Source of the DNA: an uncultured Bacteroidota bacterium
GTDB lineage: Bacteria > Bacteroidota > Bacteroidia > Flavobacteriales > Flavobacteriaceae
Direction of reading: 5' to 3'
Length of the DNA stretch: 64,000 bases
Assembly: GCA_902626365.1 (NCBI GenBank)
Contig: CACOFE010000003.1
Location: 1-64,000 of the forward strand
Below are positions 10,022 to 20,811 of the stretch, in pieces. The position numbers were made by a program, and so were the translations under genes. The notes under the pieces are model-generated. The model was not told the origin of the DNA. It did no database searches and saw only the letters and a list, made by a program, of their open reading frames with translations. Positions within the stretch are counted from its first letter, which is position 1. Each line of letters opens with the position of its first letter.

Positions 10022-11676
10022 TTAACATAATCAAAAGAAGCTGAATCTTTTGTTTTTTTTCCATTTGAAGTTGCATAAAGACCTAAGTGAGCACCAGTAT
10101 ATCCATTACTTTTTAGTATAGAACCATCTAAATTGGCAAATAGATTAAAATGTGTTCCTTTTGTTGAAAAATAAAGTTTATAAGCTTCTTTGTCGGCAAT
10201 CACTTTAAATTTTATTTGACCTTTGAATTGTTCAAGGTGTTCTTTTTTTGTTGATATTAATTCACCGTTTTTGACAACATAGGCTTGAAGATAGTGTTTG
10301 CCATCATCTTTTATTAAAGTAAAATTAATGTAATTATCGTCTTTTTGAAAAAAACTAATTCCTGCCTCTGATCCATTGGTATTCGGTTCAAAATGCATTT
10401 GTGTTAAGTATTCAAAACTTGATTCAGTTTGTTTAAATCCCAATAGGGCGGCTCTACCTCTTTCTTTTATCTGATTTGGATGGCAAATTAAATTGAGACG
10501 TTTATCTTTTTTGTTTAAATGAAATATATTTTCAATAGGGTAGCGCCTAAAGTTCCATTTTAGATTCAGTTTATCTGATTCAAAATTGTCCTTAAAAGAT
10601 ATTTCTATATTTTGAATAGAGTTATTAAAGACAATATCATTTGACAATTCTATACGACCTGTTTTAGGAGATACTACTGGCCATAAGTGTTTAGTTTCTT
10701 TCCATTCAAAGGGCTCTCTTTCCCAAGTAATAGGGGCAAGAAAAGTTTCTCTTCCCATATTAGAACCTCTTTTAATTTGATTTCTAATACCCAATAAAAC
10801 AATGTAATTTCTTCCGTCATCTAATTGAATTATATCGCCATGACCTGTACTATTGACCCAATTATCATAAGAAAGGTGTCTTGATGTTATTATGGGATTT
10901 CTTGGATTTGATATGTAAGGGCCTTCAATATTATCACTTAATGCTACCATTACAGCATGATTAAAACTTGTACCTCCCTCTGCAATTAATAAATAATATC
11001 TTCCATCTTTTTTGTACATATGTGGCCCTTCAGCCCAAACACCTCCGCATGCACCTCTCCACAAGAGATATTTTTCCCCCACTAATTTAAATTCATTTAT
11101 ATCTAGCTCTTGAAGCCAAATCTCCCCTTCACCATTAAAATTGGGATTTTCAGGCATTTGATTACCTACATACCACACCTTGCCATCATCATCAAAAAAT
11201 AAGTCTGGATCAATTCCAGGAGCACCCAGAATATGTATTGGATCTGACCATGGGCCTGCAGGATTTTCAGCAGTAATAATAAAGTTTACCATGTCGGCCT
11301 TCTTCTGTTCCTCATCATAATAAACGTTAGTAGTTATTATATAATAAACTCCATCTTTATACCTTATAGTTGGAGCATGAATTCCGCCATTTGACTGAAC
11401 ATCGATCAAATTTACTGTTGAATCAACTTGAGATTTTCTGTGTAGTCCGTAACCTATTAACTCCCAATTAATAAGGTCTTTGCTTTTATGAATAGGTAAG
11501 CCTGGGAAATATTCAAAAGAAGAATTGACTAAATAGAAATTATCTCCTACTTTACAAATAGATGGGTCTGGATATCCACCCCTTATTATGGGATTTGAAA
11601 ATTTTTCTTGTCCATAGCTCGATAAGATAAAAATTATAAAAAAATATTTTATTGATTTCAATATTAGGTTTTTCAT
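10000..11676 (-). CDS. GH43 (subfamily 12-like) beta-xylosidase/arabinofuranosidase with C-terminal beta-sandwich
   Basis: NPIIRGGYPDPSICKVGDNFYLVNSSFEYFPGLPIHKSKDL, GIDPDLFFDDDGKVWY, WAEGPHMYKKDGRYYLLIAEGGT; signal peptide. Confidence 0.92.
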   Translation of the reverse strand: MKNLILKSIKYFFIIFILSSYGQEKFSNPIIRGGYPDPSICKVGDNFYLVNSSFEYFPGLPIHKSKDLINWELIGYGLHRKSQVDSTVNLIDVQSNGGIHAPTIRYKDGVYYIITTNVYYDEEQKKADMVNFIITAENPAGPWSDPIHILGAPGIDPDLFFDDDGKVWYVGNQMPENPNFNGEGEIWLQELDINEFKLVGEKYLLWRGACGGVWAEGPHMYKKDGRYYLLIAEGGTSFNHAVMVALSDNIEGPYISNPRNPIITSRHLSYDNWVNSTGHGDIIQLDDGRNYIVLLGIRNQIKRGSNMGRETFLAPITWEREPFEWKETKHLWPVVSPKTGRIELSNDIVFNNSIQNIEISFKDNFESDKLNLKWNFRRYPIENIFHLNKKDKRLNLICHPNQIKERGRAALLGFKQTESSFEYLTQMHFEPNTNGSEAGISFFQKDDNYINFTLIKDDGKHYLQAYVVKNGELISTKKEHLEQFKGQIKFKVIADKEAYKLYFSTKGTHFNLFANLDGSILKSNGYTGAHLGLYATSNGKKTKDSASFDYVNYLIKKK

Positions 11677-11681
11677 ATAAA

Positions 11682-13880
11682 TTATTGAACAGTGAAACTT
11701 ACCTCTTTTATCATCTTTCCAAGTTCTTTAGTTCGTTCCCCGGGTGAGCTTCCACCAACAAATATCTTAAAATTTCCTGGTTCTATTTCTTTCACACCCT
11801 TTTCATTGTAAGATGCCATCATGTTATCGTCAATGACTAAGTTAATTTTCTTTTTTTCGCCAGAGCCCAAGTATATTCTTTTAAAAAATATCAATGATGA
11901 ATTGGGTGTTCTAAAAGAAGCCTCTACATCATTTATGTATACTTGTACTACTTCTTCACCTGGAATATTACTATTATTAAAGACTTCAAAATTCAATTCT
12001 ATTGAACTGCCAATATCTATTTTATTTTTTTTGAGTGAAAGGTCCGAATAGTCAAAGCTGGAATAACTTAATCCAAATCCAAAAGGATACATTGGTTTAT
12101 GATTTGTGAATTTATAAGTTCTATTATCCATATTGTAATCGCTATACTCTGGAAGGTGAAATAGTGATTCGGGAATTGTTATTGGCAACTTCCCAGAAGG
12201 ATTAACATCGCCAAAAATAACATCAGCTATTGCATTTCCGCCTTGTTCTCCTAAATACCATGCATAAATAATAGCATCAGCATATTTAGAGATTTCTGAA
12301 AGATCTATAGCAGACCCTGATTTTATAACTAAAACTATCGGTTTATCACCGGCACTTTTTCTTAATTTTTTAAGATATTCAATTTGATTTTTTGGAAGAG
12401 ATATTGTATTTCTATCACCATTCGCGTCAGATGAAATTGCAGCGCCCTCTTCTCCTTCAATTAATGCAGAAATTCCCATTACAGCAACCGTAACATCACT
12501 TGAACCTGCCAAACTTGCCGACCAATCCATTCTATTATTATCACTAATAAGGTCAAGTCCCTGATTGAATCTTATTATTGTTCCATTGGAAACTTTTGTA
12601 GTAATACCCTCTAGTGGAGTAACAATATTTGGACTTAATCCATTATAGTTTGCAAGTAATGTATTTACATTTGCAGCATTTGGCCCAGTTATAAAAAGCC
12701 TATTTATATTTTTGGATAGTGGAAGGATATTATTTTTATTTTTCAATAGTACTATTGACTTTGAGGCTACTTCTTTTGCTAACTTAATATGATCTTTATT
12801 GTTTATATGACTCTCGTTTAAACCTACGTATGGATTATCATTAACTTTTGTTAATATTCCAAGCTTTAATCTTGTCATCAATAATCTTTTTAATGATTTA
12901 TCTAAATCTTTTTCGGTTAGATAGCCCTTTTCAATGGCTTTAGGAATTAAATTATATAATGATCCACAATTAAGATCAACACCGCCCCTTATTGCATATG
13001 CAACACTTTCCTCATCTGAAATTGTAAAATTATGATTTGACTTTATATCGTTTATAGCGCCACAATCTGAAACAATATGTCCTTTGAACCCCCAATTTTC
13101 TCTAAGTAGATCATTTAATAAGGACTTACTTCCACAGCATGGCTCATCATTTAATCTATTATATGCACACATTACTATTTCCACATTTGCTTCAATCAAC
13201 TCTTTAAAAGCGGGTAGATATGTTTCATTTAAATCCTGAGGACTAACTTTTACATTAAAACTATGCCTAATTGCCTCTGGACCTGAATGAACGGCAAAAT
13301 GTTTTGCGCCTGCCGCAACCTTCAAATACTTAGGGTGATTTCCCTGTAATCCGTTAACAAAGGCTTTTCCAATTTTTCCCGTTAAATAAGGATCTTCCCC
13401 ATAGGTCTCATGGCCTCTTCCCCATCTTGGATCTCTAAAAATATTGATATTGGGTGACCAGAAGGTTAAGCCAGTATATTCCAATCTCATTCCTTTTTTA
13501 TTAAAAATATTATACATAGCCCTAGCTTCAGTTGAAATGGCATCTGCAGTATTTCTAATCAGATCAGGATCAAATGTTGCTCCCATCGCAATTGCCTGAG
13601 GAAATACAGTTGCTTTTGCTGATCTGGCAACTCCATGTAATGCTTCATTCCACCAATTGTACATTTCTATTCCATGCTCAGGAATAGATCTAGAAGTGCT
13701 TAACATTTGTGAAGCTTTTTGCTCAATTGTTAAAAGAGAAATTATACTATCAGCAATCTTATGAAATGAGTTGATTACTTCAGATGAAGGATTATAATCA
13801 ATTTCGGTTGAATTAGACTCAAAAGAAATTAAAGCAATGATTAAAAAGAATAACAAAAATTTTAATTTATTTTGCCTCAT
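11682..13880 (-). CDS. GH3 beta-xylosidase-like enzyme
   Basis: YNWWNEALHGVARS, GAKHFAVHSGPE, GHIVSDCGAI nucleophile motif, C-terminal fibronectin III-like domain. Confidence 0.92.
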   Translation of the reverse strand: MRQNKLKFLLFFLIIALISFESNSTEIDYNPSSEVINSFHKIADSIISLLTIEQKASQMLSTSRSIPEHGIEMYNWWNEALHGVARSAKATVFPQAIAMGATFDPDLIRNTADAISTEARAMYNIFNKKGMRLEYTGLTFWSPNINIFRDPRWGRGHETYGEDPYLTGKIGKAFVNGLQGNHPKYLKVAAGAKHFAVHSGPEAIRHSFNVKVSPQDLNETYLPAFKELIEANVEIVMCAYNRLNDEPCCGSKSLLNDLLRENWGFKGHIVSDCGAINDIKSNHNFTISDEESVAYAIRGGVDLNCGSLYNLIPKAIEKGYLTEKDLDKSLKRLLMTRLKLGILTKVNDNPYVGLNESHINNKDHIKLAKEVASKSIVLLKNKNNILPLSKNINRLFITGPNAANVNTLLANYNGLSPNIVTPLEGITTKVSNGTIIRFNQGLDLISDNNRMDWSASLAGSSDVTVAVMGISALIEGEEGAAISSDANGDRNTISLPKNQIEYLKKLRKSAGDKPIVLVIKSGSAIDLSEISKYADAIIYAWYLGEQGGNAIADVIFGDVNPSGKLPITIPESLFHLPEYSDYNMDNRTYKFTNHKPMYPFGFGLSYSSFDYSDLSLKKNKIDIGSSIELNFEVFNNSNIPGEEVVQVYINDVEASFRTPNSSLIFFKRIYLGSGEKKKINLVIDDNMMASYNEKGVKEIEPGNFKIFVGGSSPGERTKELGKMIKEVSFTVQ

Positions 13881-13905
13881 ATTCTAATTTACAATAAAAA
13901 TTAAC

Positions 13906-14580
13906 ATGGATGTATTAATCACCGGAAGTACTGGAATGGTTGGAAAATCAGTTTTAAATGAATGTATTAATGATAATAGAATATCAAAAATTTATTTGAT
14001 TAATAGAGTTCCAGTTAATTTAAAAAGTTCTAAAGTTTATGAATTCATTTTAGATGACTTTTTAAAAATGGGTGAATTAAAAAATAAAATTAATCATTGT
14101 GATGCGTGTTTTCATTGTATGGGCATAACATCTTTTGGGCAAAAGTCCGATTACTATTATAGGGTCACTTTTGAAATGACCAGAGTATTAACTGATCTTG
14201 TTTACGAAATTAATCCTAACTCAATAATGACATATGTTTCAGGTGAAGGAACAAGTAAAAATGAAAACAGTAAAATTCCATGGGCAAATATAAAAGGAAA
14301 GACAGAGAACTATATTTTAAATAAAGGTCTGAAAGATGCCTACATGATAAGGCTAGGGCTATTAATTCCTGAAAATGGTGTTACAGCAAAAACCAAATTA
14401 TATAATTTGTTTTACACATTAATGATTCCCTTTTATCCATTAATGAAATTAATTCCAACAATAACAACTAGTAGTAAATTAGGTCTAGCAATGATTAATT
14501 GTTTATATTTTCCCTTAAATGATAAATACCTAGATAATAAAAAAATAAATAAGCTATCCGAAATGCACATTAAAAATTAA
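13906..14580 (+). CDS. NAD(P)-binding epimerase-like protein
   Basis: Rossmann start MDVLITGSTGMVGKSVLNECI, YVSGEGTSKNENSKIPWANIKGKTE. Confidence 0.75.
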   Translation: MDVLITGSTGMVGKSVLNECINDNRISKIYLINRVPVNLKSSKVYEFILDDFLKMGELKNKINHCDACFHCMGITSFGQKSDYYYRVTFEMTRVLTDLVYEINPNSIMTYVSGEGTSKNENSKIPWANIKGKTENYILNKGLKDAYMIRLGLLIPENGVTAKTKLYNLFYTLMIPFYPLMKLIPTITTSSKLGLAMINCLYFPLNDKYLDNKKINKLSEMHIKN

Positions 14581-15656
14581 TGAATAGATTAACGTACATA
14601 TTAATAATTATATTAGTTTTTGGTTGTCAATCAAACTCAGAAAATAATGATCATTGGGGAGGTGTATCACCAGATTTAATATCTGCTGTTGATATTTCAT
14701 ATTTTCCTACAATTGCTGAATCAAACCCGTTATTTTATAATGCTCAGGGAGATCAAGTAGACTTCCTTAACTCGTTGCTAGACTCTGGTGTTAATACAAT
14801 TCGATTGAGATTATGGGTTAATCCAACTGAGGATGTGTCTTCATTGCAAGGAATTAAAGAATTTTCAACATTACTAAAATCACTAGGATTTAGAATTTGG
14901 ATAACTCCTCATTTTTCTGATACATGGGCGCATCCGGGACAGCAGATTTTACCATCTGAATGGGAATCTTTAAATTTTGATGAATTAAAGGAAGAATTAT
15001 ATTCTCACATTAATCTAATAATGACAGAAATTGAACCTGAATATATTCAGATCGGAAATGAAATAAATACCGGTATTTTATTTCCACATGGTGATATTGT
15101 AAATAATCCAAATCAATTTTTAGAGCTAATTAATCAGGGGGTAAGTGCTGTAAGAAGTTTATCGTCAACGACTAAAATAATATTGCATTTTGCTGGATAC
15201 GAAGCTTCCCAATGGTTTTATAACTTAGTTGATGAAGTTGATTATGATGTTATTGGAATTTCATATTATCCAAAATGGCATGGAAAATCATTAGAAGAAT
15301 TGGAGGGTCAATTATCAAATCTTTCTGAAAACTTTGGGAAAGAGATTTTAATCGCTGAAACTGCGTACCCATTTACATTAGGGTGGAATGATTGGACTAA
15401 TAATATTGTAGGGCTAGACGAACATCTGATATTACCAGACTACCCAGCAACCCCTGAGGGGCAAAGAAATTTTTTAAGAGATTTAAAAACAGTTGTTTTG
15501 GGGGTTAGTGGTGGAGTTGGTTTTTGTTACTGGGGTGCAGAATTAATTGCCTGGGACGGAGAAAATTCTGAAAACGGTTCAGTTTGGGAGAATCAAGCAC
15601 TATTTGATTTCAACAATGTTGAATTACCCGTATTACAGGAATTTAATTTAAATTAG
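14580..15656 (+). CDS. GH53 arabinogalactan endo-beta-1,4-galactanase, lipoprotein
   Basis: ISAVDISYFPTIAESN, NTIRLRLWVNP, YIQIGNEINTGILFPHG, EILIAETAYPF; lipobox LVFGCQS; TAATG overlap with the upstream gene. Confidence 0.9.
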   Translation: MNRLTYILIIILVFGCQSNSENNDHWGGVSPDLISAVDISYFPTIAESNPLFYNAQGDQVDFLNSLLDSGVNTIRLRLWVNPTEDVSSLQGIKEFSTLLKSLGFRIWITPHFSDTWAHPGQQILPSEWESLNFDELKEELYSHINLIMTEIEPEYIQIGNEINTGILFPHGDIVNNPNQFLELINQGVSAVRSLSSTTKIILHFAGYEASQWFYNLVDEVDYDVIGISYYPKWHGKSLEELEGQLSNLSENFGKEILIAETAYPFTLGWNDWTNNIVGLDEHLILPDYPATPEGQRNFLRDLKTVVLGVSGGVGFCYWGAELIAWDGENSENGSVWENQALFDFNNVELPVLQEFNLN

Positions 15657-18600
15657 TTTTTTACCAATCTAAATACAACCCTTTTATTTTCGGCAACTAT
15701 TGTTAGAAAATAAACTCCTGGACTTTCATTTATATTTAAATTGAAAACTCTTCCCTGATTATATGATCTTTCAATTATTTTTCTTCCAAGAATATCGTTT
15801 AATTGTATTATAACATTATTATAATTTTTTCGTAGATCAATTGAAACATTACCATCCGTTGGGTTTGGATATATGATTGGGTTTTCTGGAAAAGTATTTT
15901 CAATTATTCCTAATGAAGATTCCACAATAACCACAGAATAATCTTCAGTCTCACCATATGTAGTTTCAACACAAGGATCAATGGGTACGTCAGCTGCCCA
16001 ATTTGCTTTAGCTCTTAATATGTGTTGACCTAAAGTTGCATCCTCCGGAATAATTAAGTTTATTGTTTCTGTATAAACTCCGCCAGCGACTCCAGGTGCA
16101 ATAATATGGTTATTTACAACAACTTCATCCTCGGTAAAATCAAGGTCATCATTGTAATCAATCCAGACCTTAATATATTGATCTCCATATCCTGTTGTAA
16201 CGGTTAATTCATATTCCATTCCTTGTTCCAAATCAGTTGATAAAGAAGTAAAATCTCCATAACCTTCACAACCAGAACTGTTGTCTATATCTTGTAACTG
16301 GAATAATTGAAAGCCATCGTTGTAGTCACAATTCATAGATGGTGTACATAAAACATTTGCTCTTACTTCATACATAAACCTATAAGTTTCAGAAACTAAC
16401 CCTTCATTGGATTCAGCAAAGACTTTGAAAAATACTTTTGTCCCAGCTTCAAAATTAGGAATAGCTGAATTTGATATCCATTCGTCATTTTCTGAATTAG
16501 ACATTTGTATTGTATCAGAGTCTGATTGTGTTGACCATTCAACATAAACACTACTTAAATCACCATCGTACTCTATGGTTGAAGTAACAAATTGATCTAA
16601 GCCTTCCTTTGGCTGAGTGTCTGTAGGTTGATTAGAAATAGTTGTTGTTTTTATTGATGGATAATTTTCTCTTCCCACAAGAGAATATTCCCAAACACCT
16701 CTTCCCCAAGTTGTTCCTCTCAAAGTATTTGACCCATATACAACTTCCAACTCCATCATAGTTGTATTTGGTAAATTTTCATTATATAATTCCCAAGAGG
16801 TTTCAGACATTGATTTTTTATAAACTCCAATTTCAGCTCCTAAATAAATCGTTGAATTTTCAGTGTGATCGATTACCACACTTCTAATCGGCATATTGCC
16901 TAAATTGTATGTGATGTTTTCCCAGCTATTTCCCTGATCATTAGTTATATAAACTTTTTGGTTGTTGTTTGAATAAGTTCCATAAGTTACTATAATTGTA
17001 TCGTCGTTATTTGGGTCAAAAGCAATGTCATTAATAAACTGATTTGGTAAAGATTGAGAAACCTCTACAAAATTTAATCCTCCATCATTTGAAATTTTTA
17101 GTCTATTATAATTAGATATGGCTAAAATGTCAGAATTGTTTTCAGCAATTGCAGCATTTTGAATATTTCCTCCGAAAAAACTATTGGCCAGTGTTGTCCA
17201 GTTAGAACCAAAATCATCACTTCGATATAAAATATTAGTCATCGTATAAATGCTCATTTGATTATTTGGGTCATACATCAAGGGAGTAACCCAATCACCG
17301 CTAAAATCATCTGGGTTTACACCATCCTGATTATAACCTCCATCTTTAGTTCTTCGTTTACCTCCAAATTGCAAACTACCAATCATCCAATCATCATTTA
17401 ACGGATGTATAATTCCCTCCATACCATCTGCACCATAAAATTCTATCCAATTATTTTCATTTTTAATACTAGTTCCATTATCCTGCGACCCCGTTATAGT
17501 TCTAAAATGATTTGACTGACTTACACCTAAACAATAGTTTTCTCTAATTGATTGCCCTTCAAAAATTTCCCAGGTTATACCATTATCAACACTCTTTCCT
17601 AAAAGCCCATCTGTATTCACCCAAAACACTCCATTATAACTTCTTGACCCTCTAATATCAGCATGAACATATTGACCTGTAGTGTCATAGTTGGCATTAC
17701 CTGTTGCCCAATAAGTTACTTGGTTCCAGGTCTGACCTCCATCATTACTCATATGTGTATCAATATCACCAAATAACATATAATTTTCATCCGTATCGCT
17801 AACAGCGAAGGCACCATAATTTGCAAGATTTGGATTTCCTTGTAATGTAAAGCTGTCAGCTATATTATCAGATTTCCAAACACCATCACTAGAACCAACA
17901 AATACACAATTCTCACATGCAGCAGAAACTGACAATTGAATATTACTATTGTTTCCTGGAATTGATCCAGATTGAACAAAACTTTGTCCTCTATCTGATG
18001 AAACATATATCTGAGAATCATTATTAAAAGTTGATGCATATATTATATTTTCATCCGTTGGATGAAATTCGATATAATCGTAATCTTGATTATATTCCCA
18101 CGAGTTACCGGTCTGAACAAAAGAAAATGATTCAAAATTATTATCTGACCTAAAAAGCCCTTCACTAGTTCCAGCAAAAACGAGATTTGGAATTGTTGGA
18201 TGGTACATTATTTTATAAATTCTATTGTTTGTACCTAGACCCCCCCAATTCAAATTGTCAGGGTTGAAATTCGTAATTGTCCAAGTATCACCTCCATCAA
18301 GAGATTCATAAATCCCATGGGTAGTTCCATTGTAAGAATTTCTTACATTGATCAAAACTCTATTTGGATTATCCGGAGAAACAGCAATTGTATTTACTCC
18401 GGATGCAAATAAAAAATCTGTTGTATTTTCCCAAGTTTGTCCACCATCTAAAGTCTTCCAAAAACCTCCACTCCTTGAGCCTAAAAATATTCTGTTATCA
18501 TTATTTAAATCAATGTAAAATGTCTCTATCCTTCCAAGTCCAACTGCATAATGTCCAGTGACTTCTTCAATATAATAAGGACCTAACTCCTCCCATCCGT

Positions 18601-18910
18601 TTTCAAAATTAGATTTCTTTGACGAGGGATTTTTGGAAATAAATTCTTTGTATTCTTTTGAAACAAAATTTGACTCAACATTATTTCTGACTCCGGAGGG
18701 ATAATATTTTGGCTCATTTTCATATAGCCATCTTTGATATGCCTTCCAGCCAGAACCTTTTTTTGTTTTATCAATATTTTCAAAATATGCTTCAGCTTCA
18801 GCTACAACTTCATATAGGTTGACGTTTATATCGTTAGCCATTTCTTTCCATTGCTGAGAATATGAAAGATTAATAAATCCAATACATAATATTAATAGTA
18901 ACTGTCTCAA
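15653..18910 (-). CDS. T9SS-secreted VPS10/BNR-like beta-propeller protein with GEVED domain
   Basis: Repeated SxDGGxTW motifs, GEVED-like region (VWIDYNDDLDFTEDEVV...GETEDYSVVI), C-terminal PNPTDGNVSIDL...GVYFLTIVAENKRVVFRLVKN sorting tail. Confidence 0.85.
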   Translation of the reverse strand: MRQLLLILCIGFINLSYSQQWKEMANDINVNLYEVVAEAEAYFENIDKTKKGSGWKAYQRWLYENEPKYYPSGVRNNVESNFVSKEYKEFISKNPSSKKSNFENGWEELGPYYIEEVTGHYAVGLGRIETFYIDLNNDNRIFLGSRSGGFWKTLDGGQTWENTTDFLFASGVNTIAVSPDNPNRVLINVRNSYNGTTHGIYESLDGGDTWTITNFNPDNLNWGGLGTNNRIYKIMYHPTIPNLVFAGTSEGLFRSDNNFESFSFVQTGNSWEYNQDYDYIEFHPTDENIIYASTFNNDSQIYVSSDRGQSFVQSGSIPGNNSNIQLSVSAACENCVFVGSSDGVWKSDNIADSFTLQGNPNLANYGAFAVSDTDENYMLFGDIDTHMSNDGGQTWNQVTYWATGNANYDTTGQYVHADIRGSRSYNGVFWVNTDGLLGKSVDNGITWEIFEGQSIRENYCLGVSQSNHFRTITGSQDNGTSIKNENNWIEFYGADGMEGIIHPLNDDWMIGSLQFGGKRRTKDGGYNQDGVNPDDFSGDWVTPLMYDPNNQMSIYTMTNILYRSDDFGSNWTTLANSFFGGNIQNAAIAENNSDILAISNYNRLKISNDGGLNFVEVSQSLPNQFINDIAFDPNNDDTIIVTYGTYSNNNQKVYITNDQGNSWENITYNLGNMPIRSVVIDHTENSTIYLGAEIGVYKKSMSETSWELYNENLPNTTMMELEVVYGSNTLRGTTWGRGVWEYSLVGRENYPSIKTTTISNQPTDTQPKEGLDQFVTSTIEYDGDLSSVYVEWSTQSDSDTIQMSNSENDEWISNSAIPNFEAGTKVFFKVFAESNEGLVSETYRFMYEVRANVLCTPSMNCDYNDGFQLFQLQDIDNSSGCEGYGDFTSLSTDLEQGMEYELTVTTGYGDQYIKVWIDYNDDLDFTEDEVVVNNHIIAPGVAGGVYTETINLIIPEDATLGQHILRAKANWAADVPIDPCVETTYGETEDYSVVIVESSLGIIENTFPENPIIYPNPTDGNVSIDLRKNYNNVIIQLNDILGRKIIERSYNQGRVFNLNINESPGVYFLTIVAENKRVVFRLVKN

Positions 18911-18930
18911 AATAAATACATTTTAAAATA

Positions 18931-18962
18931 CAAAAGTACACATCATATGCTTGCAGTACAAA
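18931..18962 (-). promoter_or_regulatory. Bacteroidota-type promoter (TTTG-N20-TACTTTTG) for the VPS10-like gene
   Basis: On the plus strand CAAAAGTA (18931-18938) and CAAA (18959-18962), which read as TTTG-N20-TACTTTTG on the minus strand just upstream of the start at 18910. Confidence 0.55.
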
Positions 18963-19012
18963 CGTGCAATAATAATTTTATTTTACATATTTTTAGACTA
19001 AATAAGTACCAC

Positions 19013-20698
19013 ATGAAAAATATATTATTTCTAATTATAATTACATTAAGTCTAAAATCATATTCTCAAGATAGAATCACCGGTGAATTATTCTCAACTA
19101 GGTCAGAAGTCATTGCTGAGAATGGTATGGTGGCTACAAGTCATCCTTTAGCAACACAAGTAGGGATTGATATTTTAAAAAACGGTGGAAATGCAATTGA
19201 TGCAGCTATTGCTGCCAATGCTGCAATTGGTCTTATGGAGCCTACTGGAAATGGAATTGGTGGTGACTTATTTGCTATAATTTGGGTTGAAAAAGATAAA
19301 AAACTATATGGTTTAAATGCAAGTGGGAGATCTCCAAAAAACCTAACCTTAGACTATTTTAAGAATAAAAGTTTTTCTGAAATACCCGCATATGGTCCAT
19401 TGCCTGTAAGTGTTCCTGGGTGTGTAGATGGGTGGTTTGAAATGCATGACAAATTTGGAAGTATTGCTATGCATGAGGTACTAAGTCCGGCCATCGAATA
19501 CGCTGATAACGGATTCCCCGTTACAGAACTTGTTTCATATTACATGCAAAAAGCTAGCTTGAACTTTGATAAATATCCTAACTTTAAAGAAACCTACTAT
19601 ATTAACGGATCAACCCCAAAAAAAGGCCAAATTTTTCAAAATAAAGATTTAGCAAATACATTAAGAATAATTGCAAAAAAGGGGAGAAAAGGATTTTATG
19701 AAGGGGAAATTGCTAAAGTAATGTCAGACTTTATTATTGAGCAAGGCGGATTCCTTTCATATAATGACTTAAAAAATCATAAGTCTGAATGGATTGATCC
19801 AGTCTCCACAAATTACAGAGGTTTTGATGTTTGGGAACTACCACCAAACGGGCAAGGAATTGCCGCACTTCAAATTTTAAATTTATTGGAAGCATATGAT
19901 ATTAAATCTATGGGGTTTGGTTCAGCAGAATATATTCACCATTTTACTGAAGCCAAAAAAATTGCTTTTGCTGATAGGGCAAAGTATTATGCAGACATGG
20001 ATTTTAACAAAATCCCTGTTGATTATTTAATTTCAAAAGAGTACTCAGAATTAAGAAGAACTGAAATCAATTCAAATAAAGCTGCCTTAAAAGTGAGTGC
20101 AGGTGAAATCGAGAGTGGAGATACAATTTACCTAACAACAGCAGATAAGGATGGTAATATGGTCTCACTTATTCAAAGTAATTATCGTGGGATGGGGTCT
20201 GGAATGGTGCCTCCTGGTTTAGGCTTTATGTTACAAGATAGAGGAGAATTATTTTCATTAGAAGATGGGCATTTCAATGTCTATGAGCCAGAAAAAAGAC
20301 CATTTCACACAATAATTCCAGCATTCATAACAAAGGATAATAAACCCTATGTCAGCTTTGGATTAATGGGTGGGGCAATGCAACCACAAGGGCATGCTCA
20401 AATAGTAATTAATTTAATTGATTTTGGAATGAATCTACAGGAGGCTGGAGATGCACCAAGAATGAGACATTTATCAAATCAACAACCAACGGGTGGTAAT
20501 ATGCTCAATGGAGGTGAACTTTCACTTGAGTCTGGATTTGATTATAAGGAAATTCGTCAACTAATAGAATTAGGACACAAAGTAGTTTTCGATCTAGGTT
20601 CATTTGGTGGATATCAAGCAATAATGTATGATGATAAAATGGGTGTGTATTTTGGTGCTTCAGAATCAAGAAAAGATGGTAGCGCAATGGGATATTAA
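19013..20698 (+). CDS. ggt: gamma-glutamyltransferase family protein (ORF extends to 18947; likely start 19013)
   Basis: NGMVATSHPLATQVGIDILKNGGNAIDAAIAANAAIGLMEPTGNGIGGDLFAI, GDTIYLTTADKDGNMVSLIQSNY; signal peptide begins MKNILFLI. Confidence 0.9.
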   Translation: MKNILFLIIITLSLKSYSQDRITGELFSTRSEVIAENGMVATSHPLATQVGIDILKNGGNAIDAAIAANAAIGLMEPTGNGIGGDLFAIIWVEKDKKLYGLNASGRSPKNLTLDYFKNKSFSEIPAYGPLPVSVPGCVDGWFEMHDKFGSIAMHEVLSPAIEYADNGFPVTELVSYYMQKASLNFDKYPNFKETYYINGSTPKKGQIFQNKDLANTLRIIAKKGRKGFYEGEIAKVMSDFIIEQGGFLSYNDLKNHKSEWIDPVSTNYRGFDVWELPPNGQGIAALQILNLLEAYDIKSMGFGSAEYIHHFTEAKKIAFADRAKYYADMDFNKIPVDYLISKEYSELRRTEINSNKAALKVSAGEIESGDTIYLTTADKDGNMVSLIQSNYRGMGSGMVPPGLGFMLQDRGELFSLEDGHFNVYEPEKRPFHTIIPAFITKDNKPYVSFGLMGGAMQPQGHAQIVINLIDFGMNLQEAGDAPRMRHLSNQQPTGGNMLNGGELSLESGFDYKEIRQLIELGHKVVFDLGSFGGYQAIMYDDKMGVYFGASESRKDGSAMGY

Positions 20699-20701
20699 AA
20701 T

Positions 20702-20775
20702 GGGGATGTAGCTCAGCTGGCTAGAGCGCTTGACTGGCAGTCAAGAGGTCGTGGGTTCGAGTCCCATCTTCTCCA
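20702..20775 (+). tRNA. tRNA-Ala(GGC)
   Basis: 74-nt cloverleaf: GGGGATG acceptor, D arm GCTC/GAGC, anticodon arm CTTGA-CTGGCAG-TCAAG (GGC), T arm GTGGG-TTCGAGT-CCCAT, G3:U70 pair; CCA not encoded. Confidence 0.93.
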
Positions 20776-20811
20776 CTTCAATTAATAAGAAGAATGTAGT
20801 AAATTTGTATT

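Noticed and set aside
18583-18783. 66-aa minus ORF
   Set aside because: Alternative frame within the VPS10-like gene; no recognisable features.
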